Of a stretch of DNA of 64,000 bases, positions 15,912 through 24,277 are shown piece by piece (position 1 is the stretch's first letter; each line of letters begins with the position of its first letter). Position numbers and translations under genes: made by a program. This DNA comes from Zeimonas sp050187175. Its GTDB lineage: Bacteria; Pseudomonadota; Gammaproteobacteria; Burkholderiales; Burkholderiaceae_E. Below the pieces are notes generated by a model. It was not told where the DNA came from. It was given only the letters and a program-made list of their open reading frames with translations, and ran no database searches. The stretch lies in assembly GCA_050187175.1 (NCBI GenBank), contig JBFWXS010000016.1:27274-91273 (forward strand). The letters run 5' to 3'.

Positions 15912-16643
15912 TCAGTCCGGTCGCCGGAACGCGGCCATGTAGTTGACGCTGACGTCGCGCGGTTCGAGCCGGTAGCGGCGCGTCAGCGGCTGGTAGCCGA
16001 GCCCGCACAGGCTGACTGCGTCGAGCCCCGCCCGGCGCGCGGCGGCCGTCAGCTCCGACGGCTTGATGAACTTCTCGTACTCGTGCGTGCCGCGCGGCAG
16101 CAGCCGCAGCACATACTCGGCGCCGAGGATCGCGAACGCGAAGGCCTTGGCGTTGCGGTTGATCGTGGAGAAGAACACGTGGCCGCCGGGACGGACCAGC
16201 GAAGCGCAGGCGCGGACCACCGATTCGGGGTCCGGCACATGCTCGAGCATTTCCATGCAGGTGACGACGTCGAAGCCGCCGGGCTCGCGAGTGGCCAGAT
16301 CCTCGACCGCGATGCGCTCGTAACGCACCGCGGCGCCGCTTTCCAGCGCATGCAGCTCGGCGACTTGCAGCGAACGCTTCGCGAGATCGATGCCGAGCAC
16401 GTCGGCGCCCCGGCCGGCCATTGCTTCGCTGAGGATGCCGCCGCCGCAGCCGACGTCGACCACACGGCGGCCGGCCAGCGGCGCGAGACCGTCGATCCAG
16501 CCCAGTCGCAGCGGATTGATCTCGTGCAGCGGCCGGAACTCCGATTCAGGATCCCACCAGTGCGCGGCGATCGCCTGGAATTTCTCCAGCTCGGCCGGAT
16601 CGACGTTGACGGGGCGCGCAGGCGCCACGGGCAGCTCGGTCAT
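15912..16643 (-). CDS. ubiG: Ubiquinone biosynthesis O-methyltransferase UbiG
   Basis: 243 residues. SAM-dependent methyltransferase performing both O-methylations of ubiquinone biosynthesis. N-terminal signature AAHWWDPESEFRPLHEINPLRLGWI, SAM motif I VVDVGCGGGILSEAMAGRGA, then IDLAKRSLQVA, VVTCMEMLEHVPDPESVV and the C-terminal HEYEKFIKPSEL and VNYMAAFRRP are all typical. First gene of the ubiG-gph pair, with ompA upstream on the same strand. Confidence 0.96.
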   Translation of the reverse strand: MTELPVAPARPVNVDPAELEKFQAIAAHWWDPESEFRPLHEINPLRLGWIDGLAPLAGRRVVDVGCGGGILSEAMAGRGADVLGIDLAKRSLQVAELHALESGAAVRYERIAVEDLATREPGGFDVVTCMEMLEHVPDPESVVRACASLVRPGGHVFFSTINRNAKAFAFAILGAEYVLRLLPRGTHEYEKFIKPSELTAAARRAGLDAVSLCGLGYQPLTRRYRLEPRDVSVNYMAAFRRPD

Positions 16644-16836
16644 GCGGGGTCTTCAGGGAGGACTGCGAATGAGGCGATTCTAACTCCCTCGCCTTCGCCA
16701 ATGCACCGCGGCGAACCAAGACGATCGGCTCGCAGACGGGCAGCCTCGCGACATGTCGGCACTCGTTGCGTAGTCTCCCCGGCACGTAGTCCTCCCCTTG
16801 CGTACTCCGCCGCTCCCCGCTATTCCGCGATGAACC

Positions 16837-16862
16837 AAAAAAAAGCCCCGCCGAAGCGGGGC
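16837..16862 (-). terminator. Intrinsic terminator of ompA
   Basis: Reading the minus strand, GCCCCGC (16862-16856), a TTCG tetraloop and GCGGGGC (16851-16845) are followed by eight T (16844-16837). A textbook rho-independent terminator 40 bases beyond the ompA stop. The remaining 193 bases to ubiG hold only loosely repetitive C-rich sequence. Confidence 0.92.
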
Positions 16863-16901
16863 CCCTCGACAGCCGGCGCAAGCACCGGCTGACCGACGCG
16901 A

Positions 16902-17612
16902 TCAGCGACGCGGACGCGTACCGACCACTTCGACTTCCACGCGACGGTTTTTCGCGCGGCCTTCGCGGGTGCGGTTGTCAGCCACCGGCTGCTTCTCGCC
17001 TTTGCCTTCCGTGTAGATACGGTTGGCTTCGATGCCTTTGCTGACCAGGTAGGCTTTGACCGATTCCGCACGGCGGACCGACAGGCGCTGGTTGTAGGCG
17101 TCGGTGCCAACGCTGTCGGTGTGGCCGACGGCGATGATCACTTCGAGCGCCACCCCTTGCAGCTTGCCAACCAGATCATCGAGGCGGGCCTTGCCTTCGG
17201 GCTTCAGCACGGCCCTGTCGAAATCGAAGAAGGTGTCGGCGGCGAAGGTGACCTTCTCGCTGGTCGGAGCCGGAGCAGGCGCCGGGGCGGGTGCCGGAGC
17301 CGGACGCGGCGCGGGAGCCGGGGCCGGAGCAGGCGCCGGGGCGGGTGCCGGAGCCGGACGCGGCGCGGGAGCCGGGGCCGGAGCGGGTGCCGGGGCAGCC
17401 TTGGGCAGCAGATCGTCGTCGCAACCCGGGAACGCGTGGGCCGGAGTCCAGTAGCCGGTCCGGACACACAGGCCGGAGCCGCTCTTCACGACTTCGTTGT
17501 TCGGGCTCGAGACGTAGCCGCTGTTCCGGGGGACCTGCTGAGCGATCGAAACCGTCGATGCGGAAAGCATCGCGGCGGCAACCACATAGGCCAATTTGGT
17601 AGGTTTGTTCAT
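16902..17612 (-). CDS. ompA: OmpA-family outer membrane protein with long Pro-Ala linker
   Basis: 236 residues from ATG 17612, with AAGGAG upstream. A signal peptide (MNKPTKLAYVVAAAMLSAST) is followed by a short region with two Cys (LCVRTGYWTPAHAFPGCDDD) and a Pro-Ala/Pro-Arg linker of about 45 residues. The C-terminal OmpA peptidoglycan-binding domain (about 125-232) has VTFAADTFFDFDRAVLKPEG, IIAVGHTDSVGTDAYNQRLSVRRAESV and NRTREGRAKNRRVEVEV. The eight-stranded E. coli-type barrel is absent, as in Bordetella OmpA-type porin-like proteins, so it probably links the outer membrane to peptidoglycan. The linker is built from a perfect 54-bp duplication. Confidence 0.92.
   Translation of the reverse strand: MNKPTKLAYVVAAAMLSASTVSIAQQVPRNSGYVSSPNNEVVKSGSGLCVRTGYWTPAHAFPGCDDDLLPKAAPAPAPAPAPAPRPAPAPAPAPAPAPAPAPRPAPAPAPAPAPAPTSEKVTFAADTFFDFDRAVLKPEGKARLDDLVGKLQGVALEVIIAVGHTDSVGTDAYNQRLSVRRAESVKAYLVSKGIEANRIYTEGKGEKQPVADNRTREGRAKNRRVEVEVVGTRPRR
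17269..17376. repeat. Perfect 54-bp tandem duplication inside ompA
   Basis: 17269-17322 and 17323-17376 are base-for-base identical. A third unit starts and diverges after about 8 bases. The unit encodes 18 residues of Pro-Ala/Pro-Arg linker and keeps the frame. Confidence 0.9.
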
Positions 17613-17673
17613 GTTTCTCCTTTCGGTAGAGCGCAATTCTAAGTTCGAAGCTGACAGGCGCCACGCCCCTCAA

Positions 17674-19014
17674 TCACGCCCGGCCTGACAAAATTTCGCC
17701 AGCCCGATTGTGCCACACCGCTGTACGCCCAACTACTTCAGCTACGGCAGACTCGGCCTGCGTGTTGGACAGCTGTCTCTTTCGGACAACATGACTGCCG
17801 TCGATCCAGACATGTCCAACATGCTCCCGCCCGCAGGCGTAAATCAGCTGTGAAACGGGGTCGAATACCGGCGACAGCTCGATTGCCGATAGATCGATCG
17901 CGACAAGATCGGCCTGCTTCCCGACCTCGACCGAGCCCGAGCAATTGTCGAGCCCGAGTGCCCGGGCGGCGTCCAGCGTCATCGCCTGCAGGGTCCGCCA
18001 GGCCGGCCACGCGTCGGCCCGGCCGCTGATGCCCTTGGCCAGCAGTGCTGCGCTGCGGGCCTCGGCCAGCAGGTCGAGACGGTTGTTGCTGGCCGAACCG
18101 TCCGTGCCTATGCCCACCGGAATGCCGAGTTCGTGCATGCGCGCCGTGGGGGCGATGCCGCTGGCGAGCTTCAGATTGGAATGCGGGCAGTGCGCCACCG
18201 AGGCGCCGCGCTCGGCCAGCAGCCGCAGATCCTCGTCCGACAAGTGCACGGCATGTACGGCGATCAACTCGGGTCCGACCAGGCCCAGCGCGTCCAGCCG
18301 CTGCAGCGGGCGCTGGCCGCATTTGTCCAGGCTGTCGGAGATCTCGCGCGCGGTCTCGTGGACGTGCATGTGGATGGGCAGCCCCAGCTCGCGCGACAGC
18401 ACCGCCACCTGCCGCAGCGGTTCGTCGCTGACGGTATACGGCGCATGCGGCGCGAGCGCGAAGCTGACGCGGGACTCGCCGCGCAGCTGGTCGCGCAGCT
18501 CCAGTCCCTTGCGCAAGTAGTCCGCGGGGCTGCTGGCGTAGCGGGTCGGGGCATCGAGGATGACGATGCCCTGCACGCTGCGCATGCCCAGGGTCAGCGC
18601 CGCGCGGGCGCAGGCTTCCGGGTGGAAATACATGTCGTTGATGCAGGTGACGCCGCCGAGCAGCAGTTCGCGGCAGGCCAGCAGCGCGCCGTCATGCACG
18701 AAGTCGGCGTCGACCAGCGCGGCTTCCAGCGGCCAGATGCGCTCGGTCAGCCACTGCTGCAGGGGCAGGTCGTCGGCGGCGCCGCGCAGCAGCGCCATGG
18801 CGGCGTGCGTGTGCAGATCGATGAAGCCTGGGGTCAGCAGATGGCCGGGCAGCGGCAGCAGGTCGGCGTCGGGATACTGCTGCCGCGCCTCGGCCAGCGG
18901 GGCCAGCGCGGCGATGCGGCTGCCGTCGATGACCACGGCATGGCCGGTCAGTACGCGCGGGTCGGGAGCGACGGGGGCGATCCATTGCGGGGCGAGCAGG
19001 ACGGGGCGGCTCAA
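17674..19014 (-). CDS. TRZ/ATZ family amidohydrolase (MtaD-like adenosine-derivative deaminase)
   Basis: About 446 residues. Metal-dependent deaminase of the chlorohydrolase/MTA-SAH deaminase group. Ligands are visible in GFIDLHTHAAM (HxH), LPIHMHVHETARE, AVHAVHLSDED and GIGTDGSASNNRLD. The N-terminal beta-sandwich starts at VLLAPQWIAPVAPDPRVLTGHAVVIDG. No ATG lies close before this; TTG at 19014 (product LSRPVLLAPQW...) is my choice. The next upstream ATG (19143) would add a 43-residue low-quality extension that overlaps the gyrA promoter. Members deaminate S-adenosylhomocysteine, methylthioadenosine or related purines. Adjacent ompA/ubiG do not narrow the substrate. Confidence 0.85.
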   Translation of the reverse strand: MSRPVLLAPQWIAPVAPDPRVLTGHAVVIDGSRIAALAPLAEARQQYPDADLLPLPGHLLTPGFIDLHTHAAMALLRGAADDLPLQQWLTERIWPLEAALVDADFVHDGALLACRELLLGGVTCINDMYFHPEACARAALTLGMRSVQGIVILDAPTRYASSPADYLRKGLELRDQLRGESRVSFALAPHAPYTVSDEPLRQVAVLSRELGLPIHMHVHETAREISDSLDKCGQRPLQRLDALGLVGPELIAVHAVHLSDEDLRLLAERGASVAHCPHSNLKLASGIAPTARMHELGIPVGIGTDGSASNNRLDLLAEARSAALLAKGISGRADAWPAWRTLQAMTLDAARALGLDNCSGSVEVGKQADLVAIDLSAIELSPVFDPVSQLIYACGREHVGHVWIDGSHVVRKRQLSNTQAESAVAEVVGRTAVWHNRAGEILSGRA

Positions 19015-19142
19015 GATGGTTCCGGCGAAGGCGTGGGTCGAGGGGCTGCGGCCGGCGCGGCCGCTTGCGCATAAGCGTAAAGGATAGGCGCGGCGAATGG
19101 GGGCGCGGGCGTGGTTCCCGGTACTTTTTACCGGGCCTCGCA

Positions 19143-19151
19143 TGTTAAAAT
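19143..19151 (+). promoter_or_regulatory. Candidate extended -10 promoter of gyrA
   Basis: TGTTAAAAT (TG, one base, TAAAAT) lies 121 bases before the gyrA ATG, in an AT-rich patch unusual for this sequence. No good -35 is visible, as expected for an extended -10 promoter. A start near 19158 would give a leader of about 115 bases. Confidence 0.4.
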
Positions 19152-19271
19152 CATCAAGTTTTGGCCGCGTAATTTTTTCGGCCGCGCAGTTTGATCCGTC
19201 GCGCCAGCCCGGTCGCGCCGCCGGCCTCGCCGCCCGCCGCGCCGGCGCCTCGTCTTCCCGGAATCCGCCGC

Positions 19272-21953
19272 ATGGACCAGTTCGCCAAGGAAACCCTGCC
19301 GATCAGCCTCGAAGAGGAGATGCGGCGCTCATACCTCGATTACGCGATGAGCGTGATCGTGGGGCGCGCGCTGCCCGACGTGCGCGACGGCCTCAAGCCC
19401 GTGCATCGCCGCGTGCTGTATGCGATGCATGAAGTGAACAACGTCTGGAACCGGCCGTTCGTGAAGTGCGCGCGCGTGGTCGGCGACGTCATGGGCAAGT
19501 TCCACCCGCACGGCGACGCGTCGATCTACGACACGCTGGTGCGCATGGCGCAGGATTTCTCGCTGCGCTATCTGCTGGTCGACGGGCAGGGCAATTTCGG
19601 TTCGGTCGACGGCGACAACCCGGCGGCGATGCGCTACACCGAGTGCCGGCTGCAGCGGCTGGCCGGCGAAATGCTGGCCGACATCGACAAGGAGACGGTC
19701 GACTTCCAGCCGAACTACGACGGCAAGGAGCTCGAGCCGACCGTGCTGCCGGCGCGCATTCCCAACCTGCTGATCAACGGCGCGGCCGGCATCGCGGTGG
19801 GGATGGCGACGAATATCCCGCCGCACAACCTGGTCGAGGTGATCGACGCCTGCCTGCTGCTGCTGCGCAAGCCTGAAACGACCATCGACGAACTGATCGA
19901 GCTGATCCCGGCGCCCGACTTCCCCACCGCGGGCATCATCTACGGCGTGCAGGGCGTGCGCGACGGCTATCGCACCGGGCGGGGCCGCGTGATCATGCGC
20001 GCCAAGACGCACTTCGAAGAGATCGACCGTGGCAACCGCAACGCCATCATCGTCGACGAGCTGCCGTACCAGGTGAACAAGCGGCTGCTGCTCGAGCGGA
20101 TCGCCGAGCTGGTCAACGACAAGAAGATCGACGGCATCTCGGACATCCGCGACGAGTCCGACAAGTCGGGCATGCGCGTGGTCATCGAGCTGAAGCGCGG
20201 CGAACTGCCCGAAGTGGTGCTGAACAATCTGTACAAGCAGACGCAGCTGCAGGACACGTTCGGCATCAACATGGTGGCCCTGGTCGACGGCCAGCCGCGG
20301 CTGCTCAATCTGAAGCAGATGCTCGACGCGTTCCTCGCGCACCGGCGCGAAGTGATCACGCGGCGCACCGTGTTCGAGCTGCGTAAGGCGCGCGAGCGCG
20401 GCCACGTGCTCGAAGGGCTGGCCGTGGCCATCGCCAACGTCGACGAGATGATCGAGCTGATCAAGGCCTCGCCGACTCCTCCGATCGCCAAAGAGCGGCT
20501 GATGGCGCAGGCCTGGAAGGCCGGCGTGGCGCGCGAGATGCTCGAGCGCGCGGGCAGCGACATCGCCGCTTTCAAGCCCGAGGGGCTGGACCCGGCGGTC
20601 GGCCTCGACGGCGACGTCTACCGGCTGTCCGACGTGCAGGCGCAGGAAATCCTGCAGATGCGGCTGCAGCGGCTGACCGGGCTGGAGCAGGACAAGATCG
20701 TGCAGGAGTATCGCGAGGTGATCGGCCAGATCACCGATCTGCTCGACATCCTGGCGCGCCCGGAGCGCATCACGTCGATCATCGGCGACGAGCTGAAGGC
20801 GATCAAGGCCGACTACGGCGACGCGCGCCGTTCGGTCATCGAGCTGAACGCCACCGAGCTCGACACCGAGGACCTGATCGCGCCGCAGGACATGGTCGTG
20901 ACGCTGTCGCACTCCGGCTACATCAAGAGCCAGCCGCTGTCCGAGTACCGCTCGCAGCGGCGCGGCGGCCGAGGCAAGCAGGCGGCGGCGATGAAGGAGG
21001 AAGACTGGATCGACCAGTTGTTCATCGCCAATACGCACCAGTTCATCCTGTGCTTCTCCAACCGCGGCCGCGTCTACTGGCTGAAGGTCTGGGAGGTGCC
21101 GCAGGGCACGCGCGCATCGCGCGGCAAGCCTATCGTCAATCTGTTTCCGCTGGCCGAAGGCGAGAAGATCACCGTCGTGCTGCCGGTGAAGTCGTTCGAC
21201 GAAGCGCATTTCGTCTTCATGTCCACCAGCCTGGGCACCGTCAAGAAGACGCCGCTGACCGACTTCTCCAATCCGCGCAAGGCCGGCATCATCGCGGTCG
21301 ACCTCGATGACGGCGACTTCCTGATCGGCGCCGCGGTGACCGACGGCCGCAACGACGTCATGCTGTTCTCCGACGCCGGCAAGGCCGTCCGCTTCGACGA
21401 GAACGACGTGCGGCCGATGGGCCGCGCCGCGCGCGGCGTGCGCGGCATGATGCTCGAGGACGGCCAGCAGGTGATCTCGATGCTGGTCGCCGTGCAGGAC
21501 GAGCCCAAGTCGGTGCTGACCGCGACCGAGAATGGCTTCGGCAAGCGCACGCCGATTGCCGAATATACGCGGCACGGCCGCGGCACCAAGGGCATGATCG
21601 CGATCCAGACATCTGAGCGCAACGGCCGCGTGGTGGCCGCGGTGCTGGTCGAGGACCGCGACGAGATCATGCTGATCACCACCGGCGGCGTGCTGGTGCG
21701 CACGCGGGTCGCCGAGATCCGCGAGATGGGCCGCGCGACGCAGGGCGTGACGCTGATCGCCGTCGACGAGGGAACGACCTTGAGCGGCGTGCAGCGCGTG
21801 GTGGAGCGCGACGCGGCCGAGAACGGCGCCGACGGCGAAGGCGAGAACGGTATCGGGATGGCCGGCGATGGCCCCGCGGCCGGCGACGAGACGCCGGGCA
21901 ATGGATCGTCGGACGGCGGATCCTCGGGCGACGGGTCTTCGGGCGCCGCCTAG
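19272..21953 (+). CDS. gyrA: DNA gyrase subunit A
   Basis: 893 residues from ATG 19272 (MDQFAKETLPISLEEEM). Catalytic subunit that breaks and rejoins DNA; active-site Tyr122 lies in AAMRYTECRL. The numbering in the quinolone-resistance region matches E. coli, and there GDASIYD places Ala at position 83 and Asp at 87. The GyrA-box region is represented by QRRGGRGKQ (about 560). The C-terminal beta-pinwheel repeats follow, ending in an acidic, Gly/Ser-rich tail (GDETPGNGSSDGGSSGDGS). It lies at the head of the aromatic-biosynthesis block as in other Burkholderiales, but here AEC and PEP-CTERM genes separate it from serC. Confidence 0.98.
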   Translation: MDQFAKETLPISLEEEMRRSYLDYAMSVIVGRALPDVRDGLKPVHRRVLYAMHEVNNVWNRPFVKCARVVGDVMGKFHPHGDASIYDTLVRMAQDFSLRYLLVDGQGNFGSVDGDNPAAMRYTECRLQRLAGEMLADIDKETVDFQPNYDGKELEPTVLPARIPNLLINGAAGIAVGMATNIPPHNLVEVIDACLLLLRKPETTIDELIELIPAPDFPTAGIIYGVQGVRDGYRTGRGRVIMRAKTHFEEIDRGNRNAIIVDELPYQVNKRLLLERIAELVNDKKIDGISDIRDESDKSGMRVVIELKRGELPEVVLNNLYKQTQLQDTFGINMVALVDGQPRLLNLKQMLDAFLAHRREVITRRTVFELRKARERGHVLEGLAVAIANVDEMIELIKASPTPPIAKERLMAQAWKAGVAREMLERAGSDIAAFKPEGLDPAVGLDGDVYRLSDVQAQEILQMRLQRLTGLEQDKIVQEYREVIGQITDLLDILARPERITSIIGDELKAIKADYGDARRSVIELNATELDTEDLIAPQDMVVTLSHSGYIKSQPLSEYRSQRRGGRGKQAAAMKEEDWIDQLFIANTHQFILCFSNRGRVYWLKVWEVPQGTRASRGKPIVNLFPLAEGEKITVVLPVKSFDEAHFVFMSTSLGTVKKTPLTDFSNPRKAGIIAVDLDDGDFLIGAAVTDGRNDVMLFSDAGKAVRFDENDVRPMGRAARGVRGMMLEDGQQVISMLVAVQDEPKSVLTATENGFGKRTPIAEYTRHGRGTKGMIAIQTSERNGRVVAAVLVEDRDEIMLITTGGVLVRTRVAEIREMGRATQGVTLIAVDEGTTLSGVQRVVERDAAENGADGEGENGIGMAGDGPAAGDETPGNGSSDGGSSGDGSSGAA

Positions 21954-21998
21954 TCTCCGCCCCGCCTTTCAGTCCCCGCCTGCGACAGCGCGCGGTCC

Positions 21999-22971
21999 GT
22001 GCAGCTGTTCTACGAAATCGTCCTGCCGGTCGTGCTGATCATCACGACCGGCTTCGTTGCTGCGCGCCTGCGCTTCATTTCCGCCGACGGCGTCAAGGCG
22101 CTGTTCGACGCCACGTTCCTGATCTTCACGCCGGCGCTGCTGTTCGGCGCGATGGCGCGCGTCGACATCGAGCACCTGTCGCCCGGCGCGGCCTTTGCGT
22201 ATTACGCCGTCACCGCGCCGCTGTTCACCGCGGCGCTGGCCTGGCAGCGCTGGCGCGGCCGGCCGATGTCGACCGCCGCTGTGCGCGCGCTCGGCATGGT
22301 GTTCTCGAACACCATCATGCTCGGCATTCCGCTGATCAAGCTGGTCTACGGCGAGACCGGCTTGCCCTTTCTGCTGACCATCATTGCGGTGCATGCGCTG
22401 ATCTTTCTCACGGCAGCGACACTGGCTATCGAGTTCGGCCAAACGAGCCGGCTCGAAGCGTCCGCCGCCGCCGCCGAGGGGGACGCCGCGCAGCGCCGGC
22501 GCCTGCTGCTATTGCATGTGGCCACTGTCGCAAAAGCAGCGCTGCTGCATCCCGTGGTGCTGCCCATCCTGGCCGGTCTGGCATGGCGACTACTGGGCCT
22601 GCCGCTGCCCAAGCCGATCGACATGACGCTGACGACGATGGGCACGGCCAGCACGCCGCTGTGCCTGGTGCTGCTCGGCGCATCGCTGGCGCAGTTCGAC
22701 CTGCGGCTTGGACTGGCCGCCGCGGCCGTGCTGACGGCCTTCAAGGGCTTGATCGTGCCGACGCTGGTCTGGTGCGTGGGCCGCTTCGTCTTCCATCTCG
22801 ACGAACTGCCGCTGGCCATCGCCACACTGACGGCGGCGCTGCCGATCGGCGCGAATGTCTATCTGTTCGCGCAGCGGTATCAGGCGGAGGTCGGGGTCAT
22901 CAGTACGGGCGTGATGATGTCGACCTTGTTCAGTGGGGTCAGTTTGCCGCTGCTGCTGTTTCTGCTGCGAT
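21999..22971 (+). CDS. AEC-family (auxin efflux carrier-like) transporter, C-terminus lost in gap
   Basis: At least 324 residues from GTG 21999, which begins 45 bases after gyrA. About ten hydrophobic helices in two inverted halves. It starts LFYEIVLPVVLIITTGFVAA, with MVFSNTIMLGIPLIKLVYGE in the first half and ALPIGANVYLFAQRYQ and GVISTGVMMSTLFSG near the end, all typical of AEC permeases that move dicarboxylates or other organic anions. The frame runs into the 100-N gap at FLLR. AEC proteins usually end within a few residues of this point, so the gene is probably almost complete. Substrate unknown. Confidence 0.85.
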
Positions 22972-23071
22972 NNNNNNNNNNNNNNNNNNNNNNNNNNNNN
23001 NNNNNNNNNNNNNNNNNNNNNNNNNNNNNNNNNNNNNNNNNNNNNNNNNNNNNNNNNNNNNNNNNNNNNNN
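22972..23071. other. Scaffold gap (100 N)
   Basis: A run of exactly 100 N, the usual placeholder for a gap of unknown length. It removes the end of the AEC gene and probably most of an acetyltransferase-like gene on the other strand. Confidence 0.99.
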
Positions 23072-23200
23072 GACCGGCCGCAGCGCCCGGCCCACGCCTT
23101 TGCCGAGACAGCCGTGGTGTGCGCAGAAACCGATCGCGCCGTGCATGTGCCAGCCTCGTGTGACTGCATCATCGCACCGACATCCGGCGCGGCTTGAGCT
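23072..23200 (-). pseudogene. Possible fragment of a GNAT acetyltransferase at the gap edge
   Basis: On the minus strand, an open frame leading into the gap reads WHMHGAIGFCAHHG, then LGKGVGRAL. This matches the acetyl-CoA-binding motif A of GNAT enzymes (normally Q/R-x-x-G-x-G/A with a preceding IGxxVH strand). Upstream the frame is closed by a TGA around 23218, and no proper N-terminus of 60-80 residues is available, so the gene looks frameshifted, truncated or disturbed by the assembly. The remainder would lie in the gap. Low confidence: about 20 informative residues only. The rest of 23201-23372 shows no gene. Confidence 0.3.
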
Positions 23201-23372
23201 GGCAACGGAAGCTCTTCGACTTCAAGGTATGCGCGCCGTGCGCATGCAGCTGCTGGAGCGAGATGGCTGACTTACGTCGTCTCGATTCCTGCCGAGGCCT
23301 GCCCCACCGCCCGCTGCCGCACCGCGCACCGCCTACCGCTTACGCCTGCCACTTCCGCGCCGATCGCCGAGC

Positions 23373-23399
23373 AAAAAAAACCGCCGGCGAACCGGCGGT
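23373..23399 (-). terminator. Intrinsic terminator of the PEP-CTERM gene
   Basis: On the minus strand CCGCCGG and CCGGCGG pair around a TTCG loop and are followed by eight T. It begins 23 bases after the stop codon. Confidence 0.92.
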
Positions 23400-23421
23400 C
23401 TCGACAGAGTACAGCGACCGC

Positions 23422-24066
23422 TCAGTCGGCCTTCTCCGCCCGACGCCGCACCGCCGCCAGACCGATCAGCCCCATGCCGAGCAGCAGCGCCGTAGCCGGC
23501 ACAGGCACGGTGCCCTGTTCGGCGATCAGCTGATCCTGCCGCGTCAGGCTGGCCAGCCGATAGAACTGCCAGTTGCCGGCCGACAGCGCCGTATTGTTCG
23601 TGGCCTGGTTCGCCCAGCTCGTGCCCAGCGCGATCGCGGCGTTCGAGTCGGCATCGGTGCCGATGCCCACGAAGTTGCCGTAGGCGAGCTTCCAGACGGC
23701 GACCTGGAACGCTGCGCTGGTGATCGAGTTGTTGATCGACGCATGGAAGTTCTCGTACAGCCGGCTCAGCGCGGTCAGCGTGCTCGCACCGAAGCCGGTC
23801 GCCTGCTGAACGTAGTCGGTGTACGTGGCGCCGGTGGTGATCGTCTGGTACAGATCGATGCAGAACGAGGTCAGGCTCTGGCTGTTCCAGATGATCGAGA
23901 ACTCGCCGGCGAGCAGGCTGTTCCAGTTGGTCGGCGAGGTCACCTTGATCTGCTCGTTGCCGTGCGTGAAGCCGGTAAAGGTCACGGGGGCGGCCTGGGC
24001 GGGCGACAGCGCCGCCAGCGGCGAAGCGAGAACCAGGGCGAGGAGGGCGGTCTTGATCGATTTCAT
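23422..24066 (-). CDS. PEP-CTERM sorting domain exported protein
   Basis: 214 residues. A Sec signal peptide (MKSIKTALLALVLASPLAALSPAQA) is followed by a Ser/Thr/Asn-rich mature region with a single Cys (LTSFCIDLYQ). At the C-terminus comes the sorting signal VPVPATALLLGMGLIGLAAV, a hydrophobic helix followed by basic RRRAEKAD. In the family, the Val-Pro motif (canonical VPEP) is cleaved by exosortase during export of proteins linked to exopolysaccharide. Here Glu is replaced by Val, a variant seen in VPxPA-type CTERM tails. No exosortase lies in the window, so one is predicted elsewhere in the genome. The gene has its own terminator and is divergent from serC. The mature region has no recognised enzyme motif. 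Confidence 0.88.
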   Translation of the reverse strand: MKSIKTALLALVLASPLAALSPAQAAPVTFTGFTHGNEQIKVTSPTNWNSLLAGEFSIIWNSQSLTSFCIDLYQTITTGATYTDYVQQATGFGASTLTALSRLYENFHASINNSITSAAFQVAVWKLAYGNFVGIGTDADSNAAIALGTSWANQATNNTALSAGNWQFYRLASLTRQDQLIAEQGTVPVPATALLLGMGLIGLAAVRRRAEKAD

Positions 24067-24277
24067 TTTTAACGGCTCCGCAGGGATTGATGTGTGTGGC
24101 TGTTCATAAGCGGAAACCGTGCCAGATCAAATTTATCAATAAAAACAGTTGGTTGGGAGGCCGTCACAGCTGTTTCCCGACGCCAGCCGTAAGAATCGGC
24201 GAGGTGACATCGATCACGCCCGCGGGCCGCCGGCCCGAATCCGCGGCACGGCGCGGCTTTGATAGCATGGCGGTCTC

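Noticed and set aside
15768..16892. 374-codon plus-strand ORF opposite gph and ubiG
   Set aside because: Antisense shadow crossing the ompA terminator; no motif.
19329..21575. 748-codon minus-strand ORF opposite gyrA
   Set aside because: Pure antisense shadow of gyrA codon bias.
22880..23270. ORFs reading through the N run
   Set aside because: Frames across unknown bases have no meaning; only the AEC part before the gap is supported.
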